Shown here in pieces: positions 5,187 through 5,260 of a stretch of 5,260 bases of DNA. Location: NCBI GenBank assembly GCA_029059925.1, contig JAIDVA010000322.1, forward strand, positions 1-5,260. Direction: 5' to 3'. Numbering within the stretch: the first letter of the stretch is position 1; each line of letters opens with the position of its first letter. Below the pieces are notes generated by a model. The model was not told the DNA's origin. It did no database searches and worked only from the letters and a program-made list of their open reading frames with translations. Position numbers and translations under genes: made by a program. The DNA is from Eubacterium sp. (GTDB taxonomy: Bacteria > Bacillota > Clostridia > Oscillospirales > Acutalibacteraceae).

Positions 5187-5260
5187 TTATTTACCCGCCT
5201 TAACAGATTTAGCGGCAGACCAAGGAGAATAGAGCGTATAATTTGAGCCATTGAAATTCG
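5187..5260 (-). CDS. C-terminal end of an unrecognised protein (partial)
   Basis: Reading the minus strand from the window edge, one frame stays open for 23 full codons and ends at TAA (5187-5189). The visible tail ends in SPWSAAKSVKAGK. The other two frames also lack an early ATG-led gene, and one of them has stops. The choice of frame is supported by the strong hairpin terminator that follows 20 nt downstream of this stop. The product cannot be recognised from so short a tail: it is polar and aromatic with a basic end and no membrane segment. The terminator and a separate promoter set it apart from the operon downstream, so no functional link is implied. Confidence 0.55.
   Translation of the reverse strand, partial: NFNGSNYTLYSPWSAAKSVKAGK

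Noticed and set aside
1..5260. CRISPR arrays, tRNA or rRNA genes, insertion sequences, riboswitch
   Set aside because: No regularly spaced repeats, cloverleaf-like stretches, transposase frames or terminal repeats were seen. The operon leader of about 34 nt is too short for a riboswitch.

Overview
The window carries one compact five-gene transcription unit, entirely on the minus strand and read from about position 5040 down to about 84. The tail of an unrelated minus-strand gene lies upstream of it (5187-5260). AT-rich intergenic DNA, AGGAGG-type ribosome binding sites, TTG and GTG starts, and moderate-GC coding sequence suggest a low-to-moderate GC Firmicute, most likely an anaerobic Clostridia member of the gut Ruminococcaceae/Oscillospiraceae kind. 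This placement comes from sequence style only; there is no rRNA or other phylogenetic marker.

Layout in transcription order: the 3' end of an unrecognised gene; its strong hairpin terminator (5135-5167); an extended -10 promoter (5045-5073); SCP2-A, an SCP2-type lipid-binding protein starting at TTG (4240-5004); a class-III PLP aminotransferase of the glutamate-1-semialdehyde aminotransferase type starting at GTG (2954-4225); a split transketolase made of an N-terminal ThDP subunit (2006-2899) and a C-terminal subunit (992-2002); SCP2-B, a second SCP2-type protein (145-942); and a strong intrinsic terminator (84-112). Gaps inside the unit are 14, 54, 3 and 49 nt, so it reads as an operon with a visible beginning and end.

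The two outer proteins look like full-length paralogues of each other. Each has an SCP2-like N-terminal half, a helical linker and a second SCP2-like half. They enclose a ketol-transferring enzyme and an aminotransferase. By eye, the transketolase C subunit keeps the catalytic Glu but has Ala at two positions that in ordinary transketolases read acceptor features: the Asp that contacts the C2 hydroxyl (E. coli D469) and one of the phosphate-binding Arg residues (E. coli R358).

The working hypothesis is an inference. The operon may act on a hydrophobic, non-phosphorylated aldehyde. A C2 ketol unit added to a long-chain aldehyde would give a 1,3-dihydroxy-2-ketone, and transamination of that ketone would give a 2-amino-1,3-diol, which is the head group of sphingoid bases. 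The SCP2 proteins would hold or pass the lipid chain. This would be a route to sphingoid-like lipids, or to another amino-polyol product, that does not need serine palmitoyltransferase. Nothing in the window supplies the aldehyde or modifies the product, so those steps would have to be encoded elsewhere.
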